Made by a program: the position numbers and the translations under genes. A stretch of DNA of 64,000 nucleotides, taken from Streptomyces sp. NBRC 110028 (lineage in GTDB: Bacteria > Actinomycetota > Actinomycetes > Streptomycetales > Streptomycetaceae). This document shows positions 1 to 8,531 of this stretch, in pieces; positions within the stretch are counted from its first letter, which is position 1, and each line of letters opens with the position of its first letter. The notes beneath the pieces were generated by a model that searched no databases, had not been told where the DNA came from, and saw nothing but the letters and a program-made list of their open reading frames with translations. The DNA is taken from the NCBI RefSeq assembly GCF_001417735.1, contig NZ_BBUZ01000038.1:1-64000 (forward strand), read 5' to 3'.

Positions 1-320
1 ACCTTTCAGCCTTTCAGCCTTTCGGCTTTCCGGCCTTTCGTGTCTCACACACTATCAGACCCTTTTCCGCTTTCCGAATCCGCGTCTTTCACATGGCATG
101 CGAAAGCAGATCCGAGATTTGGATCAAGTGACTGTAGGTGCCGCCCTCACCTGGACGAACCCGCAGCTGACTGCGATGCTTCATCCGGATGGGCAGGGGT
201 ACGACAGTACAGCGCCTCACGCGGCCGTGGCAAATCGATTCGGGGTCCTCTGGGGGTCTCCGGCCTGCGGCGCTTGTGCGGAATCCCAAGTTCCTATGAC
301 TTACGCTTCTGGGCAGTGCG

Positions 321-333
321 CTGTCCGGGACAG
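321..333. promoter_or_regulatory. 13-bp palindrome upstream of crr
   Basis: CTGTCC-G-GGACAG is a perfect 6-1-6 inverted repeat, 44 bp before the crr start. Its position suits an operator near the promoter or in the leader. It does not match the DasR consensus (AGTGGTCTAGACCACT), so the binding factor is unknown. Confidence 0.35.
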
Positions 334-364
334 ACGGTGACAGCGCGAGATGGATCTTCACCCC

Positions 365-376
365 GGGAGGCCTCCC
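365..376 (+). promoter_or_regulatory. crr ribosome binding site inside a palindrome
   Basis: The Shine-Dalgarno GGGAGG (365-370) is followed at once by its complement CCTCCC, giving the 12-bp perfect palindrome GGGAGGCCTCCC that ends one base before the ATG. The SD and spacing select the start at 377. In RNA the SD could pair with the six bases after it only through a very tight loop, or between two transcripts. Folding might lower translation. Confidence 0.55.
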
Positions 377-826
377 ATGACCACCGTGACGTCTCCGCTC
401 GCCGGGCGCGCGATCGGACTGACAGCGGTTCCCGATCCCGTGTTCTCGGGCGCCATGGTCGGTCCGGGTACGGCGATCGACCCGGTGCTCGAGACCTGTG
501 TGGCCGTGGCTCCGGTCGACGGCATCGTCGTCTCGCTGCACCCGCACGCGTTCGTGGTCGTGGACGAGGACGGGCACGGGGTCCTCACCCACCTCGGTAT
601 CGACACCGTGCAGCTCAACGGTGACGGCTTCGATGTCCTCATCAACAAGGGGGACACCGTGAAGCGCGGTGACGCGATCGTGCGCTGGGACCCCGCGGTG
701 GCCGTGGCCGCCGGTAAGTCGCCGATCTGTCCGGTCGTGGCCCTGGAGGCCACGGCCGATTCCCTTGCCGCGGTACGGGAGGACGGCGACGTGAGGCCGG
801 GCGACGCGCTCTTCAGCTGGACGTGA
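377..826 (+). CDS. crr: PTS glucose-type EIIA component (Crr, IIA-Glc family)
   Basis: A 149-aa protein covering one whole EIIA-Glc domain, the usual stand-alone length. It is a cytoplasmic phosphocarrier that accepts phosphate from HPr and passes it to sugar-specific EIIB/EIIC permeases such as the N-acetylglucosamine system. The family's active-site pair is visible: His57 in HPHAFV and the phosphorylated His72 in THLGIDTVQLNG. The start at 377 has a good SD (GGGAGG, 6-base spacing); an in-frame ATG at 350 would only add nine residues without an SD. It lies 95 bp before ptsI, with a stem-loop in the gap. The crr-ptsI pairing is the arrangement known from S. coelicolor; HPr is not in the window. 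Confidence is high. Confidence 0.96.
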   Translation: MTTVTSPLAGRAIGLTAVPDPVFSGAMVGPGTAIDPVLETCVAVAPVDGIVVSLHPHAFVVVDEDGHGVLTHLGIDTVQLNGDGFDVLINKGDTVKRGDAIVRWDPAVAVAAGKSPICPVVALEATADSLAAVREDGDVRPGDALFSWT

Positions 827-829
827 CCC

Positions 830-862
830 CGACGCCGTCCGGAACCGGTCCGGGCGGCGTCG
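830..862 (+). terminator. intercistronic stem-loop between crr and ptsI
   Basis: CGACGCCG (830-837) and CGGCGTCG (855-862) form a perfect 8-bp stem, extended by TCCGG pairing inside. It lies just after the crr stop and has no U-tract. It may be a partial terminator or an RNA-stabilising hairpin that makes crr more abundant than ptsI. Confidence 0.5.
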
Positions 863-921
863 ACGGCTAGTACGACATCCACCACGGCGGGGTTCCGCCG
901 TATCAACCGGGGACAGGTGAC

Positions 922-2592
922 ATGGAGACAACGCTGCGAGGCGTCGGCGTGAGCCACGGGGTGGCCATCGGCGAGGTGCGCCACATGGGCACGGCGGTAC
1001 TGGAGCCGCCCGCGAAGCAGATTCCGGCCGACGAGGCGCCGCGTGAGCAGGGTCGGGCGCGCCAGGCGGTGGAGGCCGTATCGGCGGATCTGATCGCGCG
1101 TGGCAACCTCGCGGGCGGTGAGGCCCAGGCCGTGCTCGAGGCGCAGGCCATGATGGCGCAGGACCCGGAGCTGATCGCCGACGTCGAGCGGCGGATCGCG
1201 GTGGGCAGCACCGCCGAGCGCGCGGTGTACGACGCCTTCGCCGCGTACCGGGCGCTGCTGGCCGGGGCCGGGGAGTACCTGGCGGGCCGGGTGGCCGACC
1301 TCGATGACGTGCGGAACCGGATCGTGGCACGGCTGCTGGGCGTGCCGATGCCGGGCGTGCCCGACAGCGACGAGCCGTACGTACTGATCGCCCGCGATCT
1401 GGCCCCGGCCGACACGGCGCTCCTCGACCCGACCCTGGTGCTCGGCTTCGTGACCGAGGAGGGCGGGCCGACGAGTCACAGCGCGATTCTGGCGCGCGCC
1501 CTCGGGGTCCCGGCCGTGGTGGCGCTGCCCGGCGCCGGGGAACTGGTCGAGGGCACCATGATCGCCGTGGACGGCAGCACGGGCGAGATCTTCGTGTCAC
1601 CCGGCGAGGAGAAGCGGGCGGAGTTGACCCGGGTCGCCGAGGAGCGGCGGGCGGCGCTGGCCGCCTCGTCCGGTCCGGGGGCGACCTCCGACGGGCACAA
1701 GGTGCCGCTGCTGGCGAACGTCGGCGGTCCGGCGGACGTACCGGCGGCGGTCGAGGCGGGCGCCGAGGGCGTGGGGCTGTTCCGGACCGAGTTCCTCTTC
1801 CTGGACGACAGCGCGAAGGCGCCGTCGGAGGAGAAGCAGACCGAGGCCTACCGGCAGGTGCTGGAGGCCTTTCCCGAGGGCCGGGTGGTGGTCCGGGTCC
1901 TGGACGCGGGCGCGGACAAGCCGCTGGACTTCCTCACCCCGTCCGATGAGCCCAACCCGGCGCTGGGCGTACGCGGGCTGCGCACGCTGCTGGACCACCC
2001 CGAGGTACTGCGGACGCAATTGACGGCGCTGGCCAAGGCGGCCGAGGGGCTGCCGGTCTATCTCGAGGTCATGGCACCGATGGTGGCGGACCGGCTGGAC
2101 GCCAAGGCGTTCGCGGACGCATGCCGTGAGGTCGGGCTGCAGGCCAAGTTCGGCGCGATGGTGGAGATTCCGTCGGCCGCGCTGCGGGCCCGCTCGATCC
2201 TCCAGGAGGTCGAGTTCCTGTCGCTGGGCACCAATGACCTGGCCCAGTACACCTTTGCCGCGGACCGCCAGGTGGGGGCGGTGTCGCGGCTGCAGGACCC
2301 GTGGCAGCCCGCGCTGCTCGACCTGGTCGCGGCGTCGGCCGAGGCCGCGCAGGCCGAGGGCAAGAGCTGCGGGGTGTGCGGTGAGGCCGCGTCGGACCCG
2401 CTGCTGGCGTGTGTGCTGACCGGTCTGGGCGTCACCAGCCTCTCCATGGGTGCCGCGTCGATTCCGTATGTCCGCGCCACGCTGGCCAAGCACACGCTCG
2501 CCCAGTGCGAGCGGGCCGCTTCGGCGGCGCGCGCGGCGGACACCGCCGAGGATGCCCGCCGGGCCGCGCAGGCGGTGCTGTCCGGCGAGTGA
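922..2592 (+). CDS. ptsI: PTS enzyme I (phosphoenolpyruvate-protein phosphotransferase)
   Basis: A 556-aa cytoplasmic enzyme that takes phosphate from phosphoenolpyruvate and gives it to HPr, the first step for all PTS sugars. The order is the family's: N-terminal HPr-binding and phosphohistidine domains, then a PEP-binding barrel. The active-site His186 sits in GGPTSHSAILARALG. The PEP-site signature EFLSLGTNDLAQYTFAADR begins near residue 429 and the catalytic Cys is in GVCGEAASDP near 485. The length is typical (about 550-575). The ATG at 922 follows GGGGACAGG. It is cotranscribed with or coupled to crr and is followed by a strong stem-loop before the convergent next gene. Nothing about it is atypical. 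Confidence 0.97.
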   Translation: METTLRGVGVSHGVAIGEVRHMGTAVLEPPAKQIPADEAPREQGRARQAVEAVSADLIARGNLAGGEAQAVLEAQAMMAQDPELIADVERRIAVGSTAERAVYDAFAAYRALLAGAGEYLAGRVADLDDVRNRIVARLLGVPMPGVPDSDEPYVLIARDLAPADTALLDPTLVLGFVTEEGGPTSHSAILARALGVPAVVALPGAGELVEGTMIAVDGSTGEIFVSPGEEKRAELTRVAEERRAALAASSGPGATSDGHKVPLLANVGGPADVPAAVEAGAEGVGLFRTEFLFLDDSAKAPSEEKQTEAYRQVLEAFPEGRVVVRVLDAGADKPLDFLTPSDEPNPALGVRGLRTLLDHPEVLRTQLTALAKAAEGLPVYLEVMAPMVADRLDAKAFADACREVGLQAKFGAMVEIPSAALRARSILQEVEFLSLGTNDLAQYTFAADRQVGAVSRLQDPWQPALLDLVAASAEAAQAEGKSCGVCGEAASDPLLACVLTGLGVTSLSMGAASIPYVRATLAKHTLAQCERAASAARAADTAEDARRAAQAVLSGE

Positions 2593-2615
2593 GCCGATGA
2601 ACTGAAGCAGGGCGG

Positions 2616-2658
2616 AAGGGCCCGTCCCGTCGCGGTGACCGCGGTGGGGCGGGCCCTT
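2616..2658. terminator. bidirectional terminator between ptsI and the convergent operon
   Basis: AAGGGCCCGTCCC and GGGGCGGGCCCTT pair in a long G/C stem around an 18-base loop that itself contains a GCGGT/ACCGC pairing. It lies in the 73-bp gap between two convergent genes, so it can serve both strands. Confidence 0.8.
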
Positions 2659-2665
2659 CGCCGTG

Positions 2666-3604
2666 TCACTCCTCCTCGGGCCGGGGCAGGGGGAGGCCCG
2701 CCCGGTACTCGACGCCGTGCTCCGGCGGGATCGGCTCACCGGTCCGGGCGTCGGTGCAGTACGCGGTGAAGACCTCGGCCTCACTCAGCGGGCGGGGCCA
2801 GCCGTCGCGCAGCGCCCAGCCGCGGACCGTGTCCGGGGCTCCGGGCAGGCTCGTCCGCAGGACGATGCCGCCGGGGCTTTTGGTGGCGATGCCGCAGGCC
2901 AGCACGGTGCGGAAGACGAGGGCGCCGGGCTCGGCGAGCCTCGGGGGCCGGCCTTCGCGCACGGTGGCGTGCACCACGGCGGCCAGCGGGGTGTCGTCCA
3001 CCGGGACGCTGCACACCAGGTGGTGCAGGCCCTTGCCCGCCGCGTCGAGCACCGCGTACAGCGCGGCCGTGGCGCGGTCGAACGCCGCGCCCCCGGTGCC
3101 GTCGCCACAGCCGTCACGGCCGCCGCAGCCGCCCGCGCGGGCGAGCACGGCCGACGCGTACTCCCAGGTGGCGCGCTCCTCGGCCGCGGTGATCAGGCGT
3201 GGCAGCAGCTGGTCGATGGACTGGCCGTCGTAGACGACGGTGGCACCCGTGGACGCCACCTCCGCCGTGAAGCGGCTGCGGCTTGCGGGGGTGTCCGGAT
3301 CGAGCCGGGTGTGCGCGCAGTACTCCTGGTAGGCGACCGGGTCGAAGAGGGCGACGGTGGTGTGCACACCCTGTGACGAGAGCGCCCGCAGCAGCCCCTC
3401 CATCCGCCGCAGGTACCGGGCGTGGTCGTCGAAGCCGAACGACGCGTAACGCCGCATCGCGGCGAAGTCCTCCTCGGCCGCCAACAGCGCCACCACGCTG
3501 GGCACTTCCCTGCGTAAGGCCCGGATCGCGGTGGGCGTCCCGCGGTCGTCGCCGTGGTCGTGGGTGCGGCCGGGGCCGCCGGTTCCGGTGTCGGTGTGCG
3601 CCAT
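2666..3604 (-). CDS. conserved-looking protein of unknown function
   Basis: A 312-aa soluble protein that I do not recognise. The N-terminus (residues 1-22) is rich in Gly, Thr, His and Asp. The middle has regular alpha/beta sequence, with blocks such as VVALLAAEEDFAAMRRYASF and a short Cys-Gly-rich loop near residue 165 (CGGRDGCGDG). No signal peptide or membrane segment is seen. Codon use is typical of the window, so it is surely coding. The ATG at 3604 has GGGGGAG four bases before it. It starts 65 bp after the end of acetoacetyl-CoA synthetase on the same strand and is probably cotranscribed with it; it converges on ptsI. No function is assigned. Confidence 0.8.
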   Translation of the reverse strand: MAHTDTGTGGPGRTHDHGDDRGTPTAIRALRREVPSVVALLAAEEDFAAMRRYASFGFDDHARYLRRMEGLLRALSSQGVHTTVALFDPVAYQEYCAHTRLDPDTPASRSRFTAEVASTGATVVYDGQSIDQLLPRLITAAEERATWEYASAVLARAGGCGGRDGCGDGTGGAAFDRATAALYAVLDAAGKGLHHLVCSVPVDDTPLAAVVHATVREGRPPRLAEPGALVFRTVLACGIATKSPGGIVLRTSLPGAPDTVRGWALRDGWPRPLSEAEVFTAYCTDARTGEPIPPEHGVEYRAGLPLPRPEEE

Positions 3605-3669
3605 GACTCCCCCTCAGCGCAGACGTTCAGTACTCACTCACCGTAACCGGGGGCACCGACAACGCTCCC

Positions 3670-5688
3670 TCAGTCGGCCGCGACGCCCTTCGTCCGGGCC
3701 AGCCGCTCGTAGTACCGCAGCAGCTCCACGTCGTCCACGGACCCCGGGTTGACCGCCTTGTCCAGGGCCGTGCCCTGCAGGAGCCGCTTGACCGGGACCT
3801 CGATGCGCTTGCCGGTGAGGGTGTGGGGGACGCCCGGGACCTCGATGACCTCGTCGGGGACGTGGCGCGGGGACAGCTCGGCGCGGATGGTGCTCTTGAT
3901 GCGGGCCAGCAGCTCCTCGTCCAGCGTGGCGCCCGGGGCGAGGTGGACGAACAGCGGCATCCAGTAGCCGCCGTCGGGCTGTTCGACGCCGATGACGAGG
4001 GATTCGCGGATCTCGGGGAGGCGTTCGACCGCCTCGTAGATGTCGGCGGACCCCATCCGCACGCCCTGCCGGTTGAGAGTGGAGTCGGAGCGGCCGTGGA
4101 TGACGACGGTGCCGCGCGAGGTGAGGGTGATCCAGTCGCCGTGACGCCAGACGCCGGGGAACATCTCGAAGTAGCTGTCGCGGTAGCGGCTGCCGTCCGG
4201 GTCGTTCCAGAAGCGGACCGGCATGGACGGCATGGGGCGGGTGACGACCAGCTCGCCGACCTCGTCGGTCACCGGCCTGCCCTGCGGGTCCCACGCCTGC
4301 AGGTCGGTGCCGAGGCCGGGCGCCTGCAGTTCGCCGATGTGGACGGGGAGGGTGGGCACGGCGCCCGCGAAGCAGCTGCACACATCGGTGCCGCCGCTGA
4401 CGGAGGCGATCCACATGTCCTCGGCCACCTCGTCGTGGATCCAGCGGAAACCATCCGGTGGCAGCGGCGAGCCGGTGGTGGCGACGCACTTCACCCGGGA
4501 CAGGTCGAAGTCGCGCCCCGGGTGCACCCCGGCCTTGCGGCAGGCCATGACGTACGCGGCGGAGGTGCCGTACAGGGTGGTGCCGGTGCGCTCGGCGATG
4601 CGCCACTGGGCGGCGGTGTCCGGGTGGCCGGGGCTGCCGTCGTACAGCACCACGGTGGCGCCGACGAGCAGCCCGGACACCAGGAAGTTCCACATCATCC
4701 AGCCGGTGGAGGTGTACCAGAAGAAGCGGTCCTCGGGGCCGAGGTCGCTGTGCAGGCCCAGTTGCTTGAGGTGTTCCAGCAGGATGCCGCCCTGGGACTG
4801 CACGATCGCCTTGGGCAGCCCGGTGGTGCCGGAGGAGTAGAGCACCCACAGCGGGTGGTCGAAGGGCACCTGCTCGAAGACCGGGGCGGTCTCCTCGCCG
4901 ACGAGGTCGTCCCAGTCGAGCGCGCCCTCGGGGGCGGGGGTGCCCAGCAGCGGGATGTGGACGACGGCGCGCACGGTGGGCAGTTCGCGGCGCAGCTCGG
5001 CGACGGTCTCGGTGCGGTCGTGGGTCTTGCCCCCGTAGACGTAGCCGTCGACGGTGAACAGGACGACGGGCTCGACCTGCTGGAAGCGGTCCAGGACGCT
5101 GCGCGCGCCGAAGTCGGGGGCGCAGGAGGTCCACACCCCGCCGACGGCGGCGGTGGCGAGGAAGGCGATGGCGGCCTGCGGAATGTTGGGCAGGTAGCCG
5201 CTGACCCGGTCGCCGGGGCGGACACCGAGGCGGCGCAGCGCGGCGGCGGCCGCGCCGACCCGGGCGCGCAGCTCGGCCCAGGTGACGGGGCGGGGCTCGT
5301 GGGTCTCGTCGACGTGCAGCAGCGCGGGGTCGTCGGCGCGGGCGGGGTCCTCGCCCGCGCGCAGGGCGTGCTCGGCGTAGTTGAGGGTGGCGCCGGGGAA
5401 CCAGCGGGCGCCGGGCATGGCGGGGTCGGCGAGCACGGTGTCGTACGGGGTGCCGAAGCGTACCTCGAACCAGTCGGCGACCGACCGCCAGAAGGTCTCC
5501 AGCTCCTCCACCGACCAGCGGTGCAGCGCGGCGTAGCTCGCGGCCGGGTCGCCGGGGAGGGCGGCGGGCGCGCCGTGCCGCTCGGCCGCCCAGGCGTGGA
5601 AGCGGGTCAGCCGGGCGCGGGCGATCCGGTCCGCGCCGGGCTGCCACAGGGGGCCGGGCAGGTGGTCGGGGTGCGCTGCGGTGTTCAT
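3670..5688 (-). CDS. acetoacetyl-CoA synthetase
   Basis: A 672-aa member of the acyl-adenylate-forming (ANL) superfamily. The close match is acetoacetate-CoA ligase (EC 6.2.1.16), which activates acetoacetate to acetoacetyl-CoA. The AMP-binding P-loop LYSSGTTGLPKAIV is near residues 280-293, followed by the AACS-like stretch FFWYTSTGWMMWNFLVSG. The C-terminal catalytic lysine motif HTLTGKRIEVPVKRLL is near residues 629-644. The length (about 650-670) fits AACS. It heads a two-gene leftward unit with the unknown gene downstream. A MITE-like element begins 38 bp upstream of its ATG and may replace or carry its promoter. Butyrate or other acyl-CoA synthetase activity cannot be ruled out, but AACS is the best call. 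Confidence 0.9.
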   Translation of the reverse strand: MNTAAHPDHLPGPLWQPGADRIARARLTRFHAWAAERHGAPAALPGDPAASYAALHRWSVEELETFWRSVADWFEVRFGTPYDTVLADPAMPGARWFPGATLNYAEHALRAGEDPARADDPALLHVDETHEPRPVTWAELRARVGAAAAALRRLGVRPGDRVSGYLPNIPQAAIAFLATAAVGGVWTSCAPDFGARSVLDRFQQVEPVVLFTVDGYVYGGKTHDRTETVAELRRELPTVRAVVHIPLLGTPAPEGALDWDDLVGEETAPVFEQVPFDHPLWVLYSSGTTGLPKAIVQSQGGILLEHLKQLGLHSDLGPEDRFFWYTSTGWMMWNFLVSGLLVGATVVLYDGSPGHPDTAAQWRIAERTGTTLYGTSAAYVMACRKAGVHPGRDFDLSRVKCVATTGSPLPPDGFRWIHDEVAEDMWIASVSGGTDVCSCFAGAVPTLPVHIGELQAPGLGTDLQAWDPQGRPVTDEVGELVVTRPMPSMPVRFWNDPDGSRYRDSYFEMFPGVWRHGDWITLTSRGTVVIHGRSDSTLNRQGVRMGSADIYEAVERLPEIRESLVIGVEQPDGGYWMPLFVHLAPGATLDEELLARIKSTIRAELSPRHVPDEVIEVPGVPHTLTGKRIEVPVKRLLQGTALDKAVNPGSVDDVELLRYYERLARTKGVAAD

Positions 5689-5725
5689 CTGTGTTCGGCT
5701 CCCGGGAGGTCCGTTTCGGTGCGCT

Positions 5726-5939
5726 GGGGGTGTCTTGTGGATCAGTCCGGATCAGCGAGCGGCGTCTGGTGCGGGGGGGGCACCTCCCAGCGGTAGCCGG
5801 GGGAAGCTCGCAACCCGCGTGAGGAGGGCGCGGCGGCGCCGCGTGCGACGAGCGCGGGGCCGCGAGGTGCCACCCGCCGCGGCAGCGGCTGATGTCACAG
5901 CGGGCGCCGGGAGCCCGGCACGATCCACAAGACACCCCC
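5726..5939. mobile_element. MITE-like element with perfect 18-bp terminal inverted repeats
   Basis: GGGGGTGTCTTGTGGATC (5726-5743) is repeated exactly, inverted, at 5922-5939, bounding a 214-bp segment without a coding frame. The interior is G/C-rich with a CACCTCCC motif next to a long G run and further short inverted repeats. Size, perfect ends and lack of a transposase fit a miniature inverted-repeat element mobilised by a transposase elsewhere. I see no clear target-site duplication: the flanks read GCGCT on the left and TTAAG on the right. It lies in the upstream gap of the acetoacetyl-CoA synthetase gene and of the divergent GH31 gene. Confidence 0.7.
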
Positions 5940-6121
5940 TTAAGTCCGGTTGGTCCGCGTCGTCGGCTGCTTCGGCGTCCGAGCAGGACGATGCCATGTG
6001 ATCGACTTGTGCACCAGGTGCGCCACTCCACATCCGCGGTGGGTGGCATGTGGGACGACCACGGGTGAACGGCAGTTGAACTGTGGTCGCGTCCTGCCTC
6101 GTCAATGGCACAGTGATCAGT

Positions 6122-8521
6122 ATGAATGCGCGTGACCTGGTGCGGTCGGTGAAATGGGTCGGTACGGCGCGGGGGCTGCGCTCCCTGCGCTGGGCGTGGC
6201 GGCGCCGCCGCACGGACGCGACCGGACTGCCGCGGCGGGGCGCGGAGCTGGCCCGGGTGCCGGGTGTGGTGGAGGGCGCGGATCCGCAGCCGGGCGGTGG
6301 CGTGGTGCGGTTCGCACGGTCCTCGCTGCGGGTGCGGGTGGCGGCGGGCGGGGCGGTGTTCTGCGGCTGGGACGGGGCCGAGCCGGAGCCGTCGTACGCG
6401 CTGGACGGGGCCTGTCCGGAGGCGGACGAGCGGGCCCAGCTGGAGCCGGACACGGACGGCGGCTGGCGGGTGGTGTCGGAGCGGGTGACGGTCGCGGTGT
6501 CGCGGATGGGCGCGGTGGAGGTGCGCACTCCGGGCGGGGTGGTGCTGCGGCGGGATCTGCCGCCGCGCTGGTGGGAGCCGGCCGAGGCGGTGATCGACCG
6601 GGGCTGCGAGGGCGGGGCGGCGGGGGTGCCGGGCTCGCGCTGGCACCAGCGGTCGGAGGTGGCGGCGGACGCGCGGTTCTTCGGGCTCGGCGGACGGGCG
6701 GGCGGGCCGCGGCTGCGGGACGGCTCGTACCGGCTGTGGAACACCGATCCCGGCGGCGGCTTCGGGCCGGGCGACGATCCGCTGTATCTGACGATGCCGG
6801 TGCAGCTGGTGGTGGCCGACGCGGGCACCCATCTGGTGTTCCACGACAACTCGTGGGACGGCACGGTCGGCCTGCGGGAGGGCGAGGAGGGCGCGGGTTC
6901 GGGGCACGACCGGCCGGGTGGTGTGCGGATGCGCATGGAGGGCGGGCCGCTGCGCTACTGGGTGTTCGTGGGCACCCCGGCCCGGGTGCTGCACGGCTGG
7001 GCGGCGCTGACCGGTTCCCCCGCGGTGCCGCCGGGCTGGGCGCTGGGCCATCACCACGCGCGCCGGGGGTTCGGTGACGCGCGGGAGGTGCGGCGGGTGG
7101 TGGCGGGCTACCGGGAGCGGGGCCTGCCGCTGTCGGCGCTGCACCTGGACATCGACCATCTGTCCGGGCACCGGGTCTTCACGGTGGACGCGGCGCGCTT
7201 CCCCGATCTGCCGGGGCTCGCCGCGGAGCTGCGCGGGGACGGGGTGCGGCTGGTGTCGATCGTGGACCCGGCGGTGAAGGCGGAGCCGGGCAACGCGGTG
7301 TACGACAGCGGGTCGGCGGCGGAGGGGTTCGTGACCGACGCCCGCGGCCGGGAGGTGCGCGGGATGGTGTGGGCGGGCGAGTCGGTCTTCCCGGACTTCA
7401 CCGATCCGCGGGTGCGCAAGTGGTGGGGCGGGCTGTACGCGGAGCGGCTGGAGCAGGGTTTCTCCGGGGTGTGGCACGACGGATGCGAGCCGGTGTCGTT
7501 CGCCGCCTTCGGCGAGCCCACCCTGCCGCGCTCGGCCCGGCACGCCCTGGAGGGCCGGGGCGGGGACCACCGGGAGGCGCACAACGTGTACGGGCTGGCC
7601 ATGGCCCGGGCCGGGTACGAGGGGCTGGGCGAACTGCGCCCCGGCGAGCGGCCGTTCCTGTTCTCCCGCTCCGGCTGGGCGGGGCTCCAGCGGTACGGGG
7701 GCAGCTGGTCCGGTGATGTGACGACGGGCTGGCCGGGGCTGCGGGCCTCGCTGGCGCTGGTGATCGGGCTCGGTCTGTCGGGGGTTCCGTACTCCGGCCC
7801 GGACATCGGCGGCTTCACCGGCTCCCCGTCGCCGGAGCTGTATCTGCGCTGGTTCCAGCTGGGCGCGTATCTGCCGCTGTTCCGTACGCGTTCGGCGGTC
7901 ACGGCCGGGCGGCGGGAGCCGTGGGAGTTCGGGGCCACGGTGCTGGAGCACGCGGCGGAGGCGCTGCGCGAGCGGCAGCGGCTGCTGCCGTACTTCATGA
8001 CGCTGGCGCGGCTGGCGGAGCGTACCGGCGCGCCCTATGTGCGGCCCGTGTGGTGGCGGCAGCCGAAGGACCGCGGCCTGCGCGACTGCGAGGACGCCTT
8101 CCTGCTGGGCGACGCGCTGCTGGTGGCGCCGGTGCTGGAGGAGGGCGCGGTGCGGCGGGCGGTGCGGCTGCCACGCGGCCGCTGGTACGACACGGCGACC
8201 GGCCGCGCCTACGAGGGCCCCGGGCAGGTGGTGGTGGACGCCCCGCTGTCCCGGATCCCGGTGCTGGCCCGGGCGGGCGCGGTGATACCCGTCGCTGCGC
8301 CGGAGGGTGGCGTGGAGCTGGAGGTGTGGGCGCCGTGTCAGGGGCGCAAGGGCGGCGGGGTGATGGCGGTGGACGCGGGCGACGGCTGGGACGCGGCGGA
8401 GCTGGTGCGGTTCGTCTCCCGGCTGCGCGGGGACGAGGTGCGGGTCGAGCGGGAGGGCGGCGTCGAGGCGGGGTATCCGGTGCGGGTCCGGGGTGGTTCG
8501 CGGCCCGGTGGCACGGGGTAG
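6122..8521 (+). CDS. glycoside hydrolase family 31 (alpha-glucosidase type)
   Basis: A 799-aa enzyme (from ATG 6122) of GH31, a family that cleaves alpha-glucosidic or alpha-xylosidic ends. The catalytic nucleophile region reads GVWHDGCEPVSF with Asp453, an atypical version of the WxDMNE signature. The likely acid/base Asp532 is in SGDVTTGWPGLR, followed by the family hallmark GPDIGGFTG. The order is an N-terminal beta-sandwich (about 1-280), the (beta/alpha)8 barrel (about 285-650) and C-terminal sheets. No signal peptide is seen, so it is probably intracellular and acts on imported malto- or iso-oligosaccharides. The SD is weak; an in-frame start at 6083 exists but adds atypical sequence. 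The dipeptidase gene starts 10 bp downstream. Confidence 0.9.
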   Translation: MNARDLVRSVKWVGTARGLRSLRWAWRRRRTDATGLPRRGAELARVPGVVEGADPQPGGGVVRFARSSLRVRVAAGGAVFCGWDGAEPEPSYALDGACPEADERAQLEPDTDGGWRVVSERVTVAVSRMGAVEVRTPGGVVLRRDLPPRWWEPAEAVIDRGCEGGAAGVPGSRWHQRSEVAADARFFGLGGRAGGPRLRDGSYRLWNTDPGGGFGPGDDPLYLTMPVQLVVADAGTHLVFHDNSWDGTVGLREGEEGAGSGHDRPGGVRMRMEGGPLRYWVFVGTPARVLHGWAALTGSPAVPPGWALGHHHARRGFGDAREVRRVVAGYRERGLPLSALHLDIDHLSGHRVFTVDAARFPDLPGLAAELRGDGVRLVSIVDPAVKAEPGNAVYDSGSAAEGFVTDARGREVRGMVWAGESVFPDFTDPRVRKWWGGLYAERLEQGFSGVWHDGCEPVSFAAFGEPTLPRSARHALEGRGGDHREAHNVYGLAMARAGYEGLGELRPGERPFLFSRSGWAGLQRYGGSWSGDVTTGWPGLRASLALVIGLGLSGVPYSGPDIGGFTGSPSPELYLRWFQLGAYLPLFRTRSAVTAGRREPWEFGATVLEHAAEALRERQRLLPYFMTLARLAERTGAPYVRPVWWRQPKDRGLRDCEDAFLLGDALLVAPVLEEGAVRRAVRLPRGRWYDTATGRAYEGPGQVVVDAPLSRIPVLARAGAVIPVAAPEGGVELEVWAPCQGRKGGGVMAVDAGDGWDAAELVRFVSRLRGDEVRVEREGGVEAGYPVRVRGGSRPGGTG

Positions 8522-8531
8522 TTGGGTGTGC

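Larger units (their letters stand above)
1..376. other. non-coding leader upstream of crr
   Basis: I see no convincing gene here. The open frames are short and their codons are not G/C-rich at the third position, unlike the genes downstream. The first 40 bases are a pyrimidine-rich imperfect repeat built on CCTTTC. A short inverted repeat (GATCC/GGATC, 109-125) and two tighter palindromes (annotated separately) lie between here and crr, so the stretch probably carries the crr promoter and control sites. I could not find a sequence matching the DasR operator that controls pts genes in Streptomyces coelicolor. Confidence 0.5.

Noticed and set aside
98..340. An 80-aa open frame before crr
   Set aside because: Codons are not G/C-rich at the third position, it has no SD and its sequence looks random.
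1..376. DasR (dre) operator upstream of crr
   Set aside because: No stretch matches AGTGGTCTAGACCACT well enough; only unrelated palindromes were found.
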